A stretch of 64,000 nucleotides of DNA from Aulosira sp. FACHB-615 (GTDB lineage: Bacteria; Cyanobacteriota; Cyanobacteriia; Cyanobacteriales; Nostocaceae). Location of the stretch: contig NZ_JACJSE010000022.1 of the NCBI RefSeq assembly GCF_014698045.1, forward strand, positions 44,807 through 108,806, given 5' to 3'. The position numbers and the translations under genes were made by a program. Shown here one piece after another: positions 51,764-60,983 of the stretch (position 1 is its first letter; every line of letters begins with the position of its first letter). The notes below the pieces were generated by a model. The model did no database searches, was not told the DNA's origin, and was given only the letters and a program-made list of their open reading frames with translations.

Positions 51764-52339
51764 TTAATACCAGCCATTATTACCTGATTCTGGAATCACA
51801 GCATAAGCATCAATTTCAAACAACATCTCATCAAGCGCCAATCGAGGAACAGGAATGAGTGTGTTTGCGGGTGGTTTATTCCCCCACAAATTACCAATTT
51901 CGCGTCCTAACGGAATTAATTTTTCTTGGGTGTGATTTACTATCAAAACAGTTGTTTTGACTACATCTTGCGGTCTTGCACCAGCCGCATTTAAGGCAAA
52001 GCGCAGATTTTGAAAAGCTTTGACTAATTGTTCTTCATAATCATTGGAGATTACATTACCTTGTAAATCTGAACCAAATTGGCCAGAAATATACACGGTT
52101 CTTGTTCTTGGTGGTGTAATCGCTATGTGACTATAGCCATTTTGAGGTGCGTTATATAACGTTGGTGGATTCAGCAACGTCACATCTCTATTTCTGTTAC
52201 CTTGCGCGACTACTTCCTTTTGGGTTCCTGCTGCAACTATAGCAGTACCTAATCCGCTACCTCCTAGCCACAAAAGAGCATTTCTGCGTGAAAATTTTTT
52301 CACTATTGAATTAACCGCACGAGTGATACGTTGAGTCAT
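51764..52339 (-). CDS. RidA/YER057c-family protein with Tat-type signal
   Basis: This 191-residue protein has an N-terminal twin-arginine-like signal (KKFSRRNALLWLGGSGLG, cleavage likely near VVAQG), so it is probably exported folded through Tat. The mature part is a RidA fold: SHIAITPPRTRTVYISGQFG, 'EEQLVKAFQNLRFALNAAGA', VKTTVLIV and a C-terminal 'RLALDEMLFEIDAYAVIP'. Cytosolic RidA proteins deaminate reactive enamines, and the Arg that usually binds the substrate carboxylate is replaced in the final VEI-x-A segment (FEIDAYA). An exported version is unusual. Confidence 0.82.
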   Translation of the reverse strand: MTQRITRAVNSIVKKFSRRNALLWLGGSGLGTAIVAAGTQKEVVAQGNRNRDVTLLNPPTLYNAPQNGYSHIAITPPRTRTVYISGQFGSDLQGNVISNDYEEQLVKAFQNLRFALNAAGARPQDVVKTTVLIVNHTQEKLIPLGREIGNLWGNKPPANTLIPVPRLALDEMLFEIDAYAVIPESGNNGWY

Positions 52340-52545
52340 TGAAGTTCCTTCGATTAAATGATCTATTTTTGACTAGGCTATGCTTATATTATGTGGTTAA
52401 TTGGACTCAAAAATCACGTCTTTTTTCAAAAGTTGAGTGCAATTACGCAGCTAATATACTAACTTTAAAATATCTTTAATATTTGACTAAATTACTTTAG
52501 AGTATTTCAAAAAATCGCTACTTTTAGAAAAAAATTGATAGTAAC

Positions 52546-52773
52546 AGGACTTACGCACCAAGATTGTCTGTGAAGATTGGGTGTAAGGGTGTGTGGCGTA
52601 AGGGTTTTAGATACATACACCCCTACACCCTTGCCAAAACCCTTGATTTTTCGTTTTTATGGGTAATACCAATTTGAAAAATGATTGCGACAAATGGGTT
52701 ACTGAAAAGCTCACCAGTCAGCAATTTCCCAATCCAAAATCCAAAATCTAAAATCCAAAATGGTATAAGTCCT
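52546..52773. mobile_element. AGGACTTACG-family element split by a 100-bp MITE
   Basis: It starts AGGACTTACGCACCAAG and runs to TTTTTATGGGTA, where the MITE at 52664-52767 interrupts it. It resumes with AAGTCCT. The rest of 52340-52845 has no gene. Confidence 0.75.
52664..52767. mobile_element. 100-bp TA-flanked MITE, copy 2, nested
   Basis: ATACCAATTTG...CAAAATGGTA (52666-52765), with TA at each side, is almost identical to 35781-35880. Comparison with the uninterrupted repeat at 49821-49931 (GGGTAAGTCC) shows that TA was duplicated on insertion. Confidence 0.85.
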
Positions 52774-52845
52774 TAGTAAGAGCATTTTTGTCTATAAATG
52801 CTCTTACATCATCAATCGAGTTCAAGCTAACAGTTAACTGTAAAA

Positions 52846-54372
52846 CTAAGCCCCGACAGCTTCTTTAGCAGCGTATAGCACCTCAGCATTGATATCTTTG
52901 AAACCGCGATCGCGGGCAAATTTTTCAGTATTTCGCTTGACTTTACCGCGCACAAATCCCGGTATTTTATTTAATTCTGCTAAACCATCTTTTGTCCAAT
53001 TCAAATCAGATTCGGCAGAAATTCCTTTCGTAATTACTTCTTTAGTATCGTGTCCACCAAATATTTCTAATAAATGGTCTTCCATTCCTAAAGTAAAGGA
53101 ATTGTAGATTAAATCTGTGATTTGATTTGTACCTTCGTAGCCTAAAAATGGTTTGTAACCAATGGGGAAGTTTTGGACGTGAATTGGTGCAGCAATCACA
53201 CCGCAAGGAATATCTAAGCGTTTCCCGACGTGGCGTTCCATTTGCGTACCGAAAATGGCTGAGGGTTCGACACGAGCGATCGCATCCCCAATTGCGCCAT
53301 GATCATCAGTAATCAGTACTTCGTCGCAATATTCGCTTACCTGTTCGCGGAACCAGTCAGCATCATATTTGCAGTAAGTTCCTGCCCAAACTACATGAAT
53401 CCCCATTTCTCGTGAGAGAATTTTGGTAAGGGCGGCGGCGTGGGTGTTGTCGCCAAATACCACAGCTTTTTTACCAGTTAAATTCTGACAGTCAATCGAA
53501 CGGGAAAACCAAGCCGCTTGGGAAACATACAAGGTTTGCTCGTTGATATATTCTTCATAGTCAACATTTGCGCCTTGTTCGTTAATTACCTGTTGAATTT
53601 TGCGGATGCAACGGGCAGTTTCTACCACACCCATTGGGGTAATATCTACGCAAGGTGTTCCGAATTCTGCTTGTAAGTAATTAGCTGTCATTACACCTAG
53701 TTCCCGGTAAGGAACCAAGTTAAACCAAGCCTTGGGCAAATTCTTTAATTCATGAACAGAAGCACCTTCGGGAATGACGGCGTTCACCTCAATTCCCAAA
53801 TCACCCATGAGTTTTTTCAGTTCTGTACAGTCGTGGTTGTTGTGAAAACCCAGGGTAGAAATACCGATGATGTTAACTGATGGCTTTTCGGTTTTGGTTG
53901 TCGGTAGTTCGCCTTTTTTGCGGGCTTTTTCAATATAGTATTGAACGATTTGATGTAGAGTGCGATCGCCTGCTTGCAATTCATTGACGCGATAATGGTT
54001 CACATCCGCCAACATGACATCGCCTTTGGCTTCTAGCTGCGCCCGTTCGACGAAGTTTTGTAAGTCTTCTTGCAAAATGCTAGAGGTGCAAGTCGGAGTT
54101 AACACAATCAAATCGGGGTGTTCCTCTGCATCTTTGCGGGTAATATTGTCAACCACCTTCTCTTGCGAACCGCGTGCTAATACGTGGCGATCTACAACAC
54201 TGGCTGTCACTGGGGTAAAATCTCGCTCCCGTGAGAGCATGGAACGCATAACGTTAAAATAATCATCTCCGAGGGGAGCGTGCATAATCGCATGAACGTT
54301 TTTAAACGAAGTAGCGACTCGCAAAGTACCAATGTGGGCTGGGCCTGCGTACATCCAGTAAGCCAATTTCAT
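52846..54372 (-). CDS. chlB: Light-independent protochlorophyllide reductase subunit B
   Basis: This 508-residue ChlB is the nitrogenase-like catalytic subunit that with ChlN and ChlL reduces protochlorophyllide to chlorophyllide in the dark. It begins MKLAYWMYAGPAHIGTLRVA and contains the cluster-ligand region 'DLIVLTPTCTSSILQEDL', VNIIGISTLGFHNNHDC and 'FGTQMERHVGKRLDIPCGVI'. The C-terminal DUF/PCP-reductase-like tail has LNKIPGFVRGKVKRNTEKFA. It is full length. No chlL or chlN lies nearby in this window. Confidence 0.96.
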   Translation of the reverse strand: MKLAYWMYAGPAHIGTLRVATSFKNVHAIMHAPLGDDYFNVMRSMLSRERDFTPVTASVVDRHVLARGSQEKVVDNITRKDAEEHPDLIVLTPTCTSSILQEDLQNFVERAQLEAKGDVMLADVNHYRVNELQAGDRTLHQIVQYYIEKARKKGELPTTKTEKPSVNIIGISTLGFHNNHDCTELKKLMGDLGIEVNAVIPEGASVHELKNLPKAWFNLVPYRELGVMTANYLQAEFGTPCVDITPMGVVETARCIRKIQQVINEQGANVDYEEYINEQTLYVSQAAWFSRSIDCQNLTGKKAVVFGDNTHAAALTKILSREMGIHVVWAGTYCKYDADWFREQVSEYCDEVLITDDHGAIGDAIARVEPSAIFGTQMERHVGKRLDIPCGVIAAPIHVQNFPIGYKPFLGYEGTNQITDLIYNSFTLGMEDHLLEIFGGHDTKEVITKGISAESDLNWTKDGLAELNKIPGFVRGKVKRNTEKFARDRGFKDINAEVLYAAKEAVGA

Positions 54373-54835
54373 CAGGCGTTCTCCCTTGTGAACAAAATCA
54401 GAGGTGGACTATGATTGCGAAATTATTAGTCTTTGATTGTCCCAAAACTTGTAGCGTGGAAGAAATAGGACTATTTACTAGTTGATTGGTGTCAGAATCG
54501 CTGAAACCTTTGTGATGATTAGATTTTAGCTTTTAAGTTAAACAACATATATATTGTTTAAGGAAATAATTCTTAGTCTTATGCAAATCTTGTTAGCAAG
54601 ATAAAGCTGTTATTTAATATTTATTCATAAACTCTGGGCAAGTATTCTTAATATTTCTACATATATTTTGGCATGAGAAGTGCGATCGCTATCTTTAAAG
54701 AACCAGAGTATTTGATATTACATCATTTCAAATCTTGCACTAAAAGAGGGTTGAGCGAAGTCGAAACCCGCCAATCTCAAGTTAAATTTAACTTAGTCCT
54801 TATACCTATTTAATAATAATGATGAGTAATTTTAC
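54373..54835. other. Divergent promoter region of chlB and the HD gene
   Basis: This 463 bp AT-rich region between divergent genes contains one HIP1 site and no clear repeat. I see no gene. Confidence 0.4.
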
Positions 54836-55378
54836 ATGAGTCATCAAAGCAAAACCTTTCAAACAGTCAATGAAGCTTATCAGTTTCTAGAGGAATTGGG
54901 AGCTTTACCAAAACTGATACTTCACGTTAAATTAGTTGGCGAAGCTGCTGATTTGCTCATCTCAAAATTGTATGAATTACAGGTGCAGTTTGATGAAAGT
55001 TTTTTGCGGTTGGGTGTAGCGTTTCATGATGCAGGTAAAATTATTCATCCAGAGGAATTGACAGCTAAAGGTATCAATCACGAAGCTGATGGTGAGAATT
55101 TACTCATCAAAAATGGAGTTGATTCAACTCTGGCGCGTTGCTGTCGTTCTCATGCTCAATGGCAAACAATGGAATGTTCTTTTGAAGAGATATGTGTTGC
55201 CTTAAGCGATACACTTTGGAAAGGCAAGCGTAACAATCAATTAGAAGATTTATTTATGAAGATGTTAGTAAAAAGATGCCATAAAGAGTATTGGGATATT
55301 TTTATAGAAATGGATTCTTGTTTTGAAAAAATTGCTTCTGATGGTCATTTAAGACTAGTGCGTAGTCAAGCCGTATAA
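54836..55378 (+). CDS. HD-domain protein
   Basis: This 180-residue helical protein has HD-superfamily metal-binding signs: LILHVKLVGEAADLL (first His), GVAFHDAGKIIHPEEL (the HD pair) and NHEADGENLLIKNGV, then RSHAQW with a further His. HD proteins are phosphohydrolases acting on nucleotides or phosphoesters, but the substrate is unknown. It starts at ATG 54836 and is convergent with the amine oxidase gene. Confidence 0.75.
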   Translation: MSHQSKTFQTVNEAYQFLEELGALPKLILHVKLVGEAADLLISKLYELQVQFDESFLRLGVAFHDAGKIIHPEELTAKGINHEADGENLLIKNGVDSTLARCCRSHAQWQTMECSFEEICVALSDTLWKGKRNNQLEDLFMKMLVKRCHKEYWDIFIEMDSCFEKIASDGHLRLVRSQAV

Positions 55379-55428
55379 AAAATAAGAATGTATAGATTCA
55401 TAATCTTGTGCCTCATTCGTGAAGAACT

Positions 55429-55461
55429 AGATTCCCGACTTCTTCAAGAAGTCGGGGATCT
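55429..55461. terminator. 33-bp hairpin between convergent genes
   Basis: AGATTCCCGACTTCTTCAAG with its complement, of the same four-copy family, lies in the 98-bp gap between the HD and amine oxidase stop codons. Confidence 0.6.
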
Positions 55462-55476
55462 GCGAGTATTTGATAG

Positions 55477-57456
55477 TTATTCAGGCAAATTAATCACAGG
55501 ATTACGGCTAAAGAAACCGCGTGGAAATAACTTGAAACCAACGCGATGAACAGGCATTACAGGCCAATCTTCAGGACGGGGTACGTGTGTCATTCCCATT
55601 GTGTACCAAACTACGATGTCTTCATTTGTTAATGATTCATTGTCAGAAATATATTTTGGTAAACCTTCTTTTGGTTGGCTTTGATTGGGATAATTACCAC
55701 CTGCATAAAGTTCATCTGGTTTATATTTTGTTACCCAAAAATGATGTGTAGCAAATTCGGCGCGTTTGCGAATTTCTGCACCTTCAGTTGGAAAAAATAT
55801 GGTGTTTCCAGTTGGCATTAACATATATGCAGTTCCCACGCCGAGAGTATTCTTTTTATCGGTGCTGCTAATCATCCATTCTCGGCTATGTTTGGTATCA
55901 ACATCACGGACGGCAGCTTTTTCTGTGGCTAATGGTGTGTTTTCGACTGCGATCGCATTTCCTATAGGATTTTTACCACTAATTGGTACAGAGTTGACAT
56001 TCATCTCTGTGACAGAATTTGCCTGTCCGTCTACATCCATATCGAGGCGGTAATTAAAAAAGTGTTGATGATTTACGCCAAAAATATTTTTAGCCAGTAA
56101 CCGTCCATAGGAATTATCAAAAGATTCTGTTGCTAAATTTGTCCCTTGGGCTAGAACAATTCCGCTTAATTCGTTTTGAACTTCTAAAGTACCGTCTTGG
56201 TGAAAAATCCAATTCAGGCTGTAATCATAATTATCAATTGTCGCCGTTATAGTTAACACTAACTCCCGATTGCGGCGGACATCATTACGCTGAGTATCAT
56301 ATCCATAATGTTTCCAGAGAATACCATTATCACGCTCATAAATACCAACAACTCGCGGCATTGTCACAGGTTCGCCTTGTTCGTTGGCAAATATCGCATC
56401 TAATAAAACTCCGTTGCTGGGGATATCTTTACCCAACTCCAGCGCATTCGCTAACACACCAAAGTTATATTCACCAACATCAAAAGCATTGCGAAATGAC
56501 CAAGTAGGATCAGGATCACCATAAGGGACTACCATTTCTGATAGGCTACCACGATATAAAACTCGTCGCAGATTTTCCCCATCTTGGTAATTTACTAAAT
56601 ACAACACTAAACCGTCACGCGGGTGCATTAAATAGCGAAACTTCCAACCTTGCCAACTAATTTCATTTCCATTAATTTGGAAGGTTTTACCATAAGGCTG
56701 AAAAAATTTTAACGGTTTTGGTGGTGTGAGTAATTTACCCAAAGATTTTAGATCATAGTCCCACTTTTCTTTAGAGAATGGTACGATGCCTCTATCTATT
56801 AGACTGACGACTTTACCTGTATTTAAATTAACTGTCGCTAATACACCTTCAATGGGACTACCGTAATAATTCCAGTTATCGCCTCGATAATAAGATAATC
56901 CACGCACCAAGCGATCGCCTGTTGATTCTTCCTGTTTACTTAAGATTCCCGCCGCCCAACAACTAACTTTAACATCATCAAAATCTTTAATTTCCCTTCG
57001 TTGCATGGCTTTTTGCCATTTTTCATCAGCTTTAACAATTTGAGATGTTAAGGCACATTCTGTATAACCTAAAGCTGGTTGAGCATTGGCTATTTCTTGC
57101 CAAGAATTAAGGGACTGCTGTTTTACGTCAACAATACCTTCGTAGGTTTTGTTTTGTAAACGTTCGTATACTACTAAAAAAGCTTGTCGTTGAACTTCTT
57201 GATTGGGTGTAAAATTTAAAACTTCCTGTTTATCCGGTTCTTTTAAAGCCACAATCGAAAAAATAGCCGTGTCGCTTAACGATTTTGCTTTTTTAACTAC
57301 CTCCACGGCTGTGGTAATTTCTGTTTCTGTTAACGGCGTTAAAGGGTGTAAAATCTGCGGTTGTTGAGCAGAGACTTTACTTATTAGTCCAAAAAATATA
57401 CTCAGGCAGATAATAATATTAATGGCTAAAACAGCAAACCGCAGTTTCTTCATCAT
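55477..57456 (-). CDS. Copper amine oxidase (primary-amine oxidase), exported
   Basis: This 659-residue enzyme oxidises primary amines to aldehydes with release of H2O2 and NH3, using copper and a topaquinone made from its own tyrosine. A signal peptide (MMKKLRFAVLAINIIICLSI..., cut near VSAQQ) sends it to the periplasm. It shows the proton-abstracting Asp region NAFDVGEYNFG, the cofactor Tyr in TATIDNYDYSLNW, the copper His pair in GVNHQHFFNYRLDMD and the third His in TMGMTHVPRPEDWPVMP. The length is typical of the family. Confidence 0.92.
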   Translation of the reverse strand: MMKKLRFAVLAINIIICLSIFFGLISKVSAQQPQILHPLTPLTETEITTAVEVVKKAKSLSDTAIFSIVALKEPDKQEVLNFTPNQEVQRQAFLVVYERLQNKTYEGIVDVKQQSLNSWQEIANAQPALGYTECALTSQIVKADEKWQKAMQRREIKDFDDVKVSCWAAGILSKQEESTGDRLVRGLSYYRGDNWNYYGSPIEGVLATVNLNTGKVVSLIDRGIVPFSKEKWDYDLKSLGKLLTPPKPLKFFQPYGKTFQINGNEISWQGWKFRYLMHPRDGLVLYLVNYQDGENLRRVLYRGSLSEMVVPYGDPDPTWSFRNAFDVGEYNFGVLANALELGKDIPSNGVLLDAIFANEQGEPVTMPRVVGIYERDNGILWKHYGYDTQRNDVRRNRELVLTITATIDNYDYSLNWIFHQDGTLEVQNELSGIVLAQGTNLATESFDNSYGRLLAKNIFGVNHQHFFNYRLDMDVDGQANSVTEMNVNSVPISGKNPIGNAIAVENTPLATEKAAVRDVDTKHSREWMISSTDKKNTLGVGTAYMLMPTGNTIFFPTEGAEIRKRAEFATHHFWVTKYKPDELYAGGNYPNQSQPKEGLPKYISDNESLTNEDIVVWYTMGMTHVPRPEDWPVMPVHRVGFKLFPRGFFSRNPVINLPE

Positions 57457-57596
57457 CTGTAACTAGCAAACAAAGAACTTCTATTTATTCATTTCTCAGT
57501 ATGAACTATATAAATCCGGTTTGATTGCTGGATGTATTTGTGTAGGCGCAGATATTAGTCTTATATAAAACCGATAGATTTTGCGATCGCACTTTT

Positions 57597-58210
57597 GTTT
57601 TAATCCCCTTGTGGGGAATTAGTGTTTAGAAACTCTTTCAGAAAGAGTAAATAAAAACCCGGAGTCATCTAGTTTCAATCCCCGTGAGGGGAATTAGTAG
57701 TTAGAAACCTTTGCTACCAACCCAGGTGGAACATGTAACTATGTTTCAATCCCCGTGAGGGGAATTAGTAGAAACTTTCTCATTTAAAGAACAAAGAACA
57801 GTATCCGATAGTTTCAATCCCCGTGAGGGGAATTAGTAGTTAGAAACTAGATGAGGATGTATATAAGGATGTTGCATCTGGTAAGGTTTCAATCCCCTTG
57901 AGGGGAATTAGTAGTTAGAAACTCAATACCAAGCGCCGCGCTTAAGACCGCAACAGATGTTTCAATCCCCGTGAGGGGAATTAGTAGTTAGAAACGAGTC
58001 AAAGTTTGTAGATGAAGAGGAAATCGAGAAGGTTTCAATCCCCGTGAGGGGAATTAGTAGTTAGAAACATACCAATTCTTTTAAATAACTCACCAATACT
58101 AAGTTTCAATCCCCGTGAGGGGAATTAGTAGTTAGAAACGGCTTCTTAGAAGAAAGAACAGTTGACAAGGTAAGTTTCAATCCCCGTGAGGGGAATTAGT
58201 AGTTAGAAAC
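57597..58210 (-). CRISPR. CRISPR array, 9 repeats and 8 spacers, no cas genes
   Basis: The repeats are 37 bp. Read on the minus strand they start GTTTCTAACTACTAATTCCC and end CACGGGGATTGAAAC. The ATTGAAAC end is the usual crRNA 5' handle, so transcription is probably on the minus strand with the leader to the right of 58210. Repeats start at 57597, 57672, 57743, 57811, 57886, 57959, 58032, 58103 and 58174. Spacers are 34-38 bp. The leftmost repeat is degenerate, as expected at the leader-distal end. The 57743 repeat lacks 4 bp and the 57886 repeat has one change. No cas gene lies within the window. Confidence 0.95.
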
Positions 58211-58699
58211 CCCGCCGCACTGAAACCGATACGGAGCAAGGTTTTTGGGAAGCAATTTGACGAATCTCAAAAAGATGTCAATTTCAGCCGTCATAATTGC
58301 GACTAATTCTCAACTTACCAGATATATGAAACGCTGTAATTATTTTGTTGTCAAGGTTCTGGCGATTTTGACGAATCCCCAGGGTTTTTAGCCCCCGCTT
58401 TGATTTGTCAACCATCAAGTTAATACAAACATGATACAGTGACCAGTCAGGTTTGTCTAGTACTCATGGTATCTACTTAGTTGACGATGCGGATGAGTTA
58501 CGCAGAGGGAGAAAAAATCAAGGATTGGGGTAAGGGTGTAGGAGAGGATGTTTTAAAAGCCCTGTTGTTGGTAGCCAAACATTTTAGATCCCCCTAAATC
58601 CCCCTTAAAAAGGCTACGGTGTACACACAAGTCTTGAAATCCTAGCCAAAGTTTGGTTTTGTCGTCTAGCTTTCGGTTTTGCGATCGCTCTGGAAGCCT

Positions 58700-58795
58700 G
58701 TCATTGCGTTCGCGTAGCGTCTCGTAGACAAGCAATCGCCAAAATTACGGGATTATGCGATTACTTCGCTCCGTTATCACTGCGCTCGTAATGAC
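58700..58795. repeat. GTCATTGCGAG palindromic repeat, copy 2
   Basis: GTCATTGCGTTCGCG to GCGCTCGTAATGAC, with an internal copy of the GCGTAGCGTCTCGTAGA dispersed repeat. Confidence 0.65.
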
Positions 58796-58850
58796 AATTC
58801 AAGGGGTCTATAACGCAATACAGTTCCGTTAAGGCAAAAACTTAGACTGG

Positions 58851-58927
58851 TGTAGGTTGGGTGGAGGAACGGAACCCAACATTTTCAAGGCTTTGTTGGG
58901 TTACGCTATCGCTACACCCAACCTACT
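58851..58927. repeat. GTAGGTTGGGT palindromic repeat, copy 4
   Basis: Nearly identical to 44591-44667. Confidence 0.75.
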
Positions 58928-59274
58928 ATTCTCTTAACTTTAAAAGAATCTTAGCCCCCCCTTTTTAAGCTACGGTGTACACACAAGTCGAAAATTTGCC
59001 GTATGAAACCGCATCCCGCCTTGAACTAAAGTTCCAGGCTCATAGCCAAAGTCCACTCAAGTGGACTATAAGACATTTTTAGGTGAGTCATCTTCAGATG
59101 ACTTTTGCTATGAGACTCGGAATTCATTCCGAGGCGGGACAGATGCACTACACGAATATTTGTGTGTACACCATAGCCTTTTTAAGGGGGGTTGGAGGGA
59201 TCTATAAGTACCAATAAACACAACTAACCACTTTTAAAATAATCCCTTACCCTTCTTTTTATTGAAATCCTGAA

Positions 59275-59799
59275 CTATGCAGAAACTAAACGGCGTAAAG
59301 ATTCAGCACGACGTTTAGCGGTGGAATTATTAGGAGCTAATTTGAGAGCTTCTTCGTAACTTTGTAGCGCCTGAGTATTTAATTTTTTGCGCTCATAGGC
59401 GTGACCGATGTTATTTAAAGCTACTACATAATCGGGTTTAATTTTCAAAGCTTCTTTGTATTGGCGAATTGCTAAGTCATATTGTTCTTGAGCAAAGTAA
59501 GCGTAACCAAGCCCATTATAAATAGGAGCAGTTGCTTCTTCCCCTTCTTCTTCAGCAGCTTTGAGAGCCTTTTGAAATAACGCGATCGCTTGCACGTACA
59601 ATTTTTTTTCAGAATAGATACAGGCTAACTCGTAATATTCCTGAGTTGTACCTTTTTCTTTCTCCAGTTTTTTTCGCAGTTTGGAAAATGCACTTTCCAA
59701 CCTGCGAGTTTTGAGAATTTGCCGAAAAACACTCACAACCGCGAATGTCAGAATTGCCACCACAATCGAGAGGTAAACAACAGCTAGATTATTATCCAT
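59275..59799 (-). CDS. Membrane-anchored TPR protein
   Basis: This 174-residue protein has one N-terminal hydrophobic helix (about 4-26, LAVVYLSIVVAILTFAVVSVF), a charged linker and about three tetratricopeptide repeats: YYELACIYSEKKLYVQAIAL, then APIYNGLGYAYFAQEQYDLA, then VVALNNIGHAYERKKLNTQA. TPR repeats mediate protein contacts. The cyanobacterial family is linked to photosystem or membrane assembly in some members, but no specific role can be read here. Confidence 0.8.
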   Translation of the reverse strand: MDNNLAVVYLSIVVAILTFAVVSVFRQILKTRRLESAFSKLRKKLEKEKGTTQEYYELACIYSEKKLYVQAIALFQKALKAAEEEGEEATAPIYNGLGYAYFAQEQYDLAIRQYKEALKIKPDYVVALNNIGHAYERKKLNTQALQSYEEALKLAPNNSTAKRRAESLRRLVSA

Positions 59800-59867
59800 C
59801 GCCTGCTAAGACAAATATTAAAACTACTTTCTCTATCTATTATCAATCTTAGAGAAGTTAAAAGTTC

Positions 59868-59995
59868 AGGACTTACGCAAAAGTAACGTAACTCCGTCAT
59901 TACGAGCGATAGCGAAGTAATCTCCCCTGACGCTGAGATTGCTTCCCTACACTTCGTTTCGGTCGCAATGACATTATCGGCGTTGCGTAAGTCCT
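59868..59995. mobile_element. AGGACTTACGCA element with nested GTCATTACGAG repeat
   Basis: The perfect 12-bp ends AGGACTTACGCA and TGCGTAAGTCCT enclose a GTCATTACGAG...CGCAATGAC palindrome at 59896-59972, showing one repeat inside another. Confidence 0.7.
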
Positions 59996-60033
59996 AAAGT
60001 TAAAAGTTAAAAGGCAAAAGTACAATATCTCTT

Positions 60034-60804
60034 TTAAGGTAGTCCCCAATATTGGGCGCGTTGCTTCAGCCAACCTTTAACTGTGTAACGGGCGATCGCT
60101 TCATTTACATTTCGTCGCAATTCGTCGTATTGTACACCCTTGGGCATCACCACAGATAAAGGTGCTGTCGATAGCTTGGTTGGTAGCAGGCGATATTGGG
60201 GAGATTGTTTGATCCAACCACTCAGAACACTTGCATCGGCGGCGAAGGCTGTGGCTGTATTATTTTCTAACTTTTCTTGCCCTTCTTGGTAAGATTGGAC
60301 TCCCACTAACTCAGCCTTGGGGAGATAATAACGTACTTGAGCGATCGCATCAGAATTGTTGAGGACAGCTATTTTACGGTTAGCTAAATCTTGAATTTCT
60401 TTTACAGAAGTATCTTTAGTAATCAAGTACGTGCCATCCAAATAATAAGGCACACTGAAACTTACTAACCGGGAACGTGCCTCAGTAGCCGTGACTCTAG
60501 CAATAGCAAAATCAACTTGATGCTTTAAGACTACAGATAAGCGATCGCGATTTGCTACAGGCTGTAATTTCACCGCTTCGGCTTTCCCTAGCAAATCGGC
60601 GGCTAAACGTTGCGCCAAATCAATTTCCAAGCCTTGAAGATTGCCGTTAGCGTCCCTAAATCCCAAGGGAGGCAAATTATCTTTAACGGCAATTTTAAAA
60701 TAGCCCCGCCGTTGAATTTCTGGCATTTCTGCGGCAGATGCAGGTAAACCTGTGACTAACAATAAACAGCAGAAAATCACCAAAATTCCGCTAAATAACC
60801 CCAT
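60034..60804 (-). CDS. Extracellular solute-binding protein, family 3 (amino-acid type)
   Basis: This protein of about 256 residues has a signal peptide (MGLFSGILVIFCCLLLVTGLPASAAE) and an SBP_bac_3 fold: GYFKIAVKDNLPPLGFRDAN, then 'LQGLEIDLAQRLAADLLG', DFAIARVTATEARSRLVSFS and 'VVMPKGVQYDELRRNVNEAI'. It probably binds polar amino acids or similar ligands in the periplasm. I start at the ATG at 60804, because the upstream extension to 60939 is encoded by GGATAAA heptamer repeats. No permease or ATPase gene is adjacent. Confidence 0.85.
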   Translation of the reverse strand: MGLFSGILVIFCCLLLVTGLPASAAEMPEIQRRGYFKIAVKDNLPPLGFRDANGNLQGLEIDLAQRLAADLLGKAEAVKLQPVANRDRLSVVLKHQVDFAIARVTATEARSRLVSFSVPYYLDGTYLITKDTSVKEIQDLANRKIAVLNNSDAIAQVRYYLPKAELVGVQSYQEGQEKLENNTATAFAADASVLSGWIKQSPQYRLLPTKLSTAPLSVVMPKGVQYDELRRNVNEAIARYTVKGWLKQRAQYWGLP

Positions 60805-60818
60805 ATATAACCGATTCA

Positions 60819-60844
60819 AGGATAAAGGATAAAGGATAAAGGAT
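60819..60844 (-). repeat. GGATAAA heptamer tandem repeat
   Basis: Three and a half copies directly upstream of the solute-binding protein start. Confidence 0.75.
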
Positions 60845-60983
60845 GAAAAACAGACTTGTTGCTTGATTAATTTTTTCAGCAACGAGCCAAATTTGTGCAA
60901 ACCCCTTGATTGATTTTGGGGGTAAGTTTCAACCTTCATACTTCATACTTCATCCTTCAAAGGTTATTCATCCGTTAGCACCT

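Larger units (their letters stand above)
58211..59274. other. CRISPR leader side and repeat-rich gap
   Basis: Next to the array, 58211-58450 is AT-rich with a TTTGACGAATC motif occurring twice (about 58257 and 58364) and is the likely leader. The rest is a mosaic of dispersed repeats at 58700-58795 and 58851-58927. There is also an element with arms GCTACGGTGTACACACAAG (about 58969) and GTGTGTACACCATAGCC (about 59162), whose interior has AAGTCCACTCAAGTGGACT. No gene is visible. Confidence 0.5.

Noticed and set aside
58553..58735. 60-residue minus-strand frame right of the CRISPR array
   Set aside because: It is made of dispersed repeats (GCGTAGCGTCTCGTAGA, CCCCCTTAAAAAGG) and has no start signal. 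It is not a cas gene.
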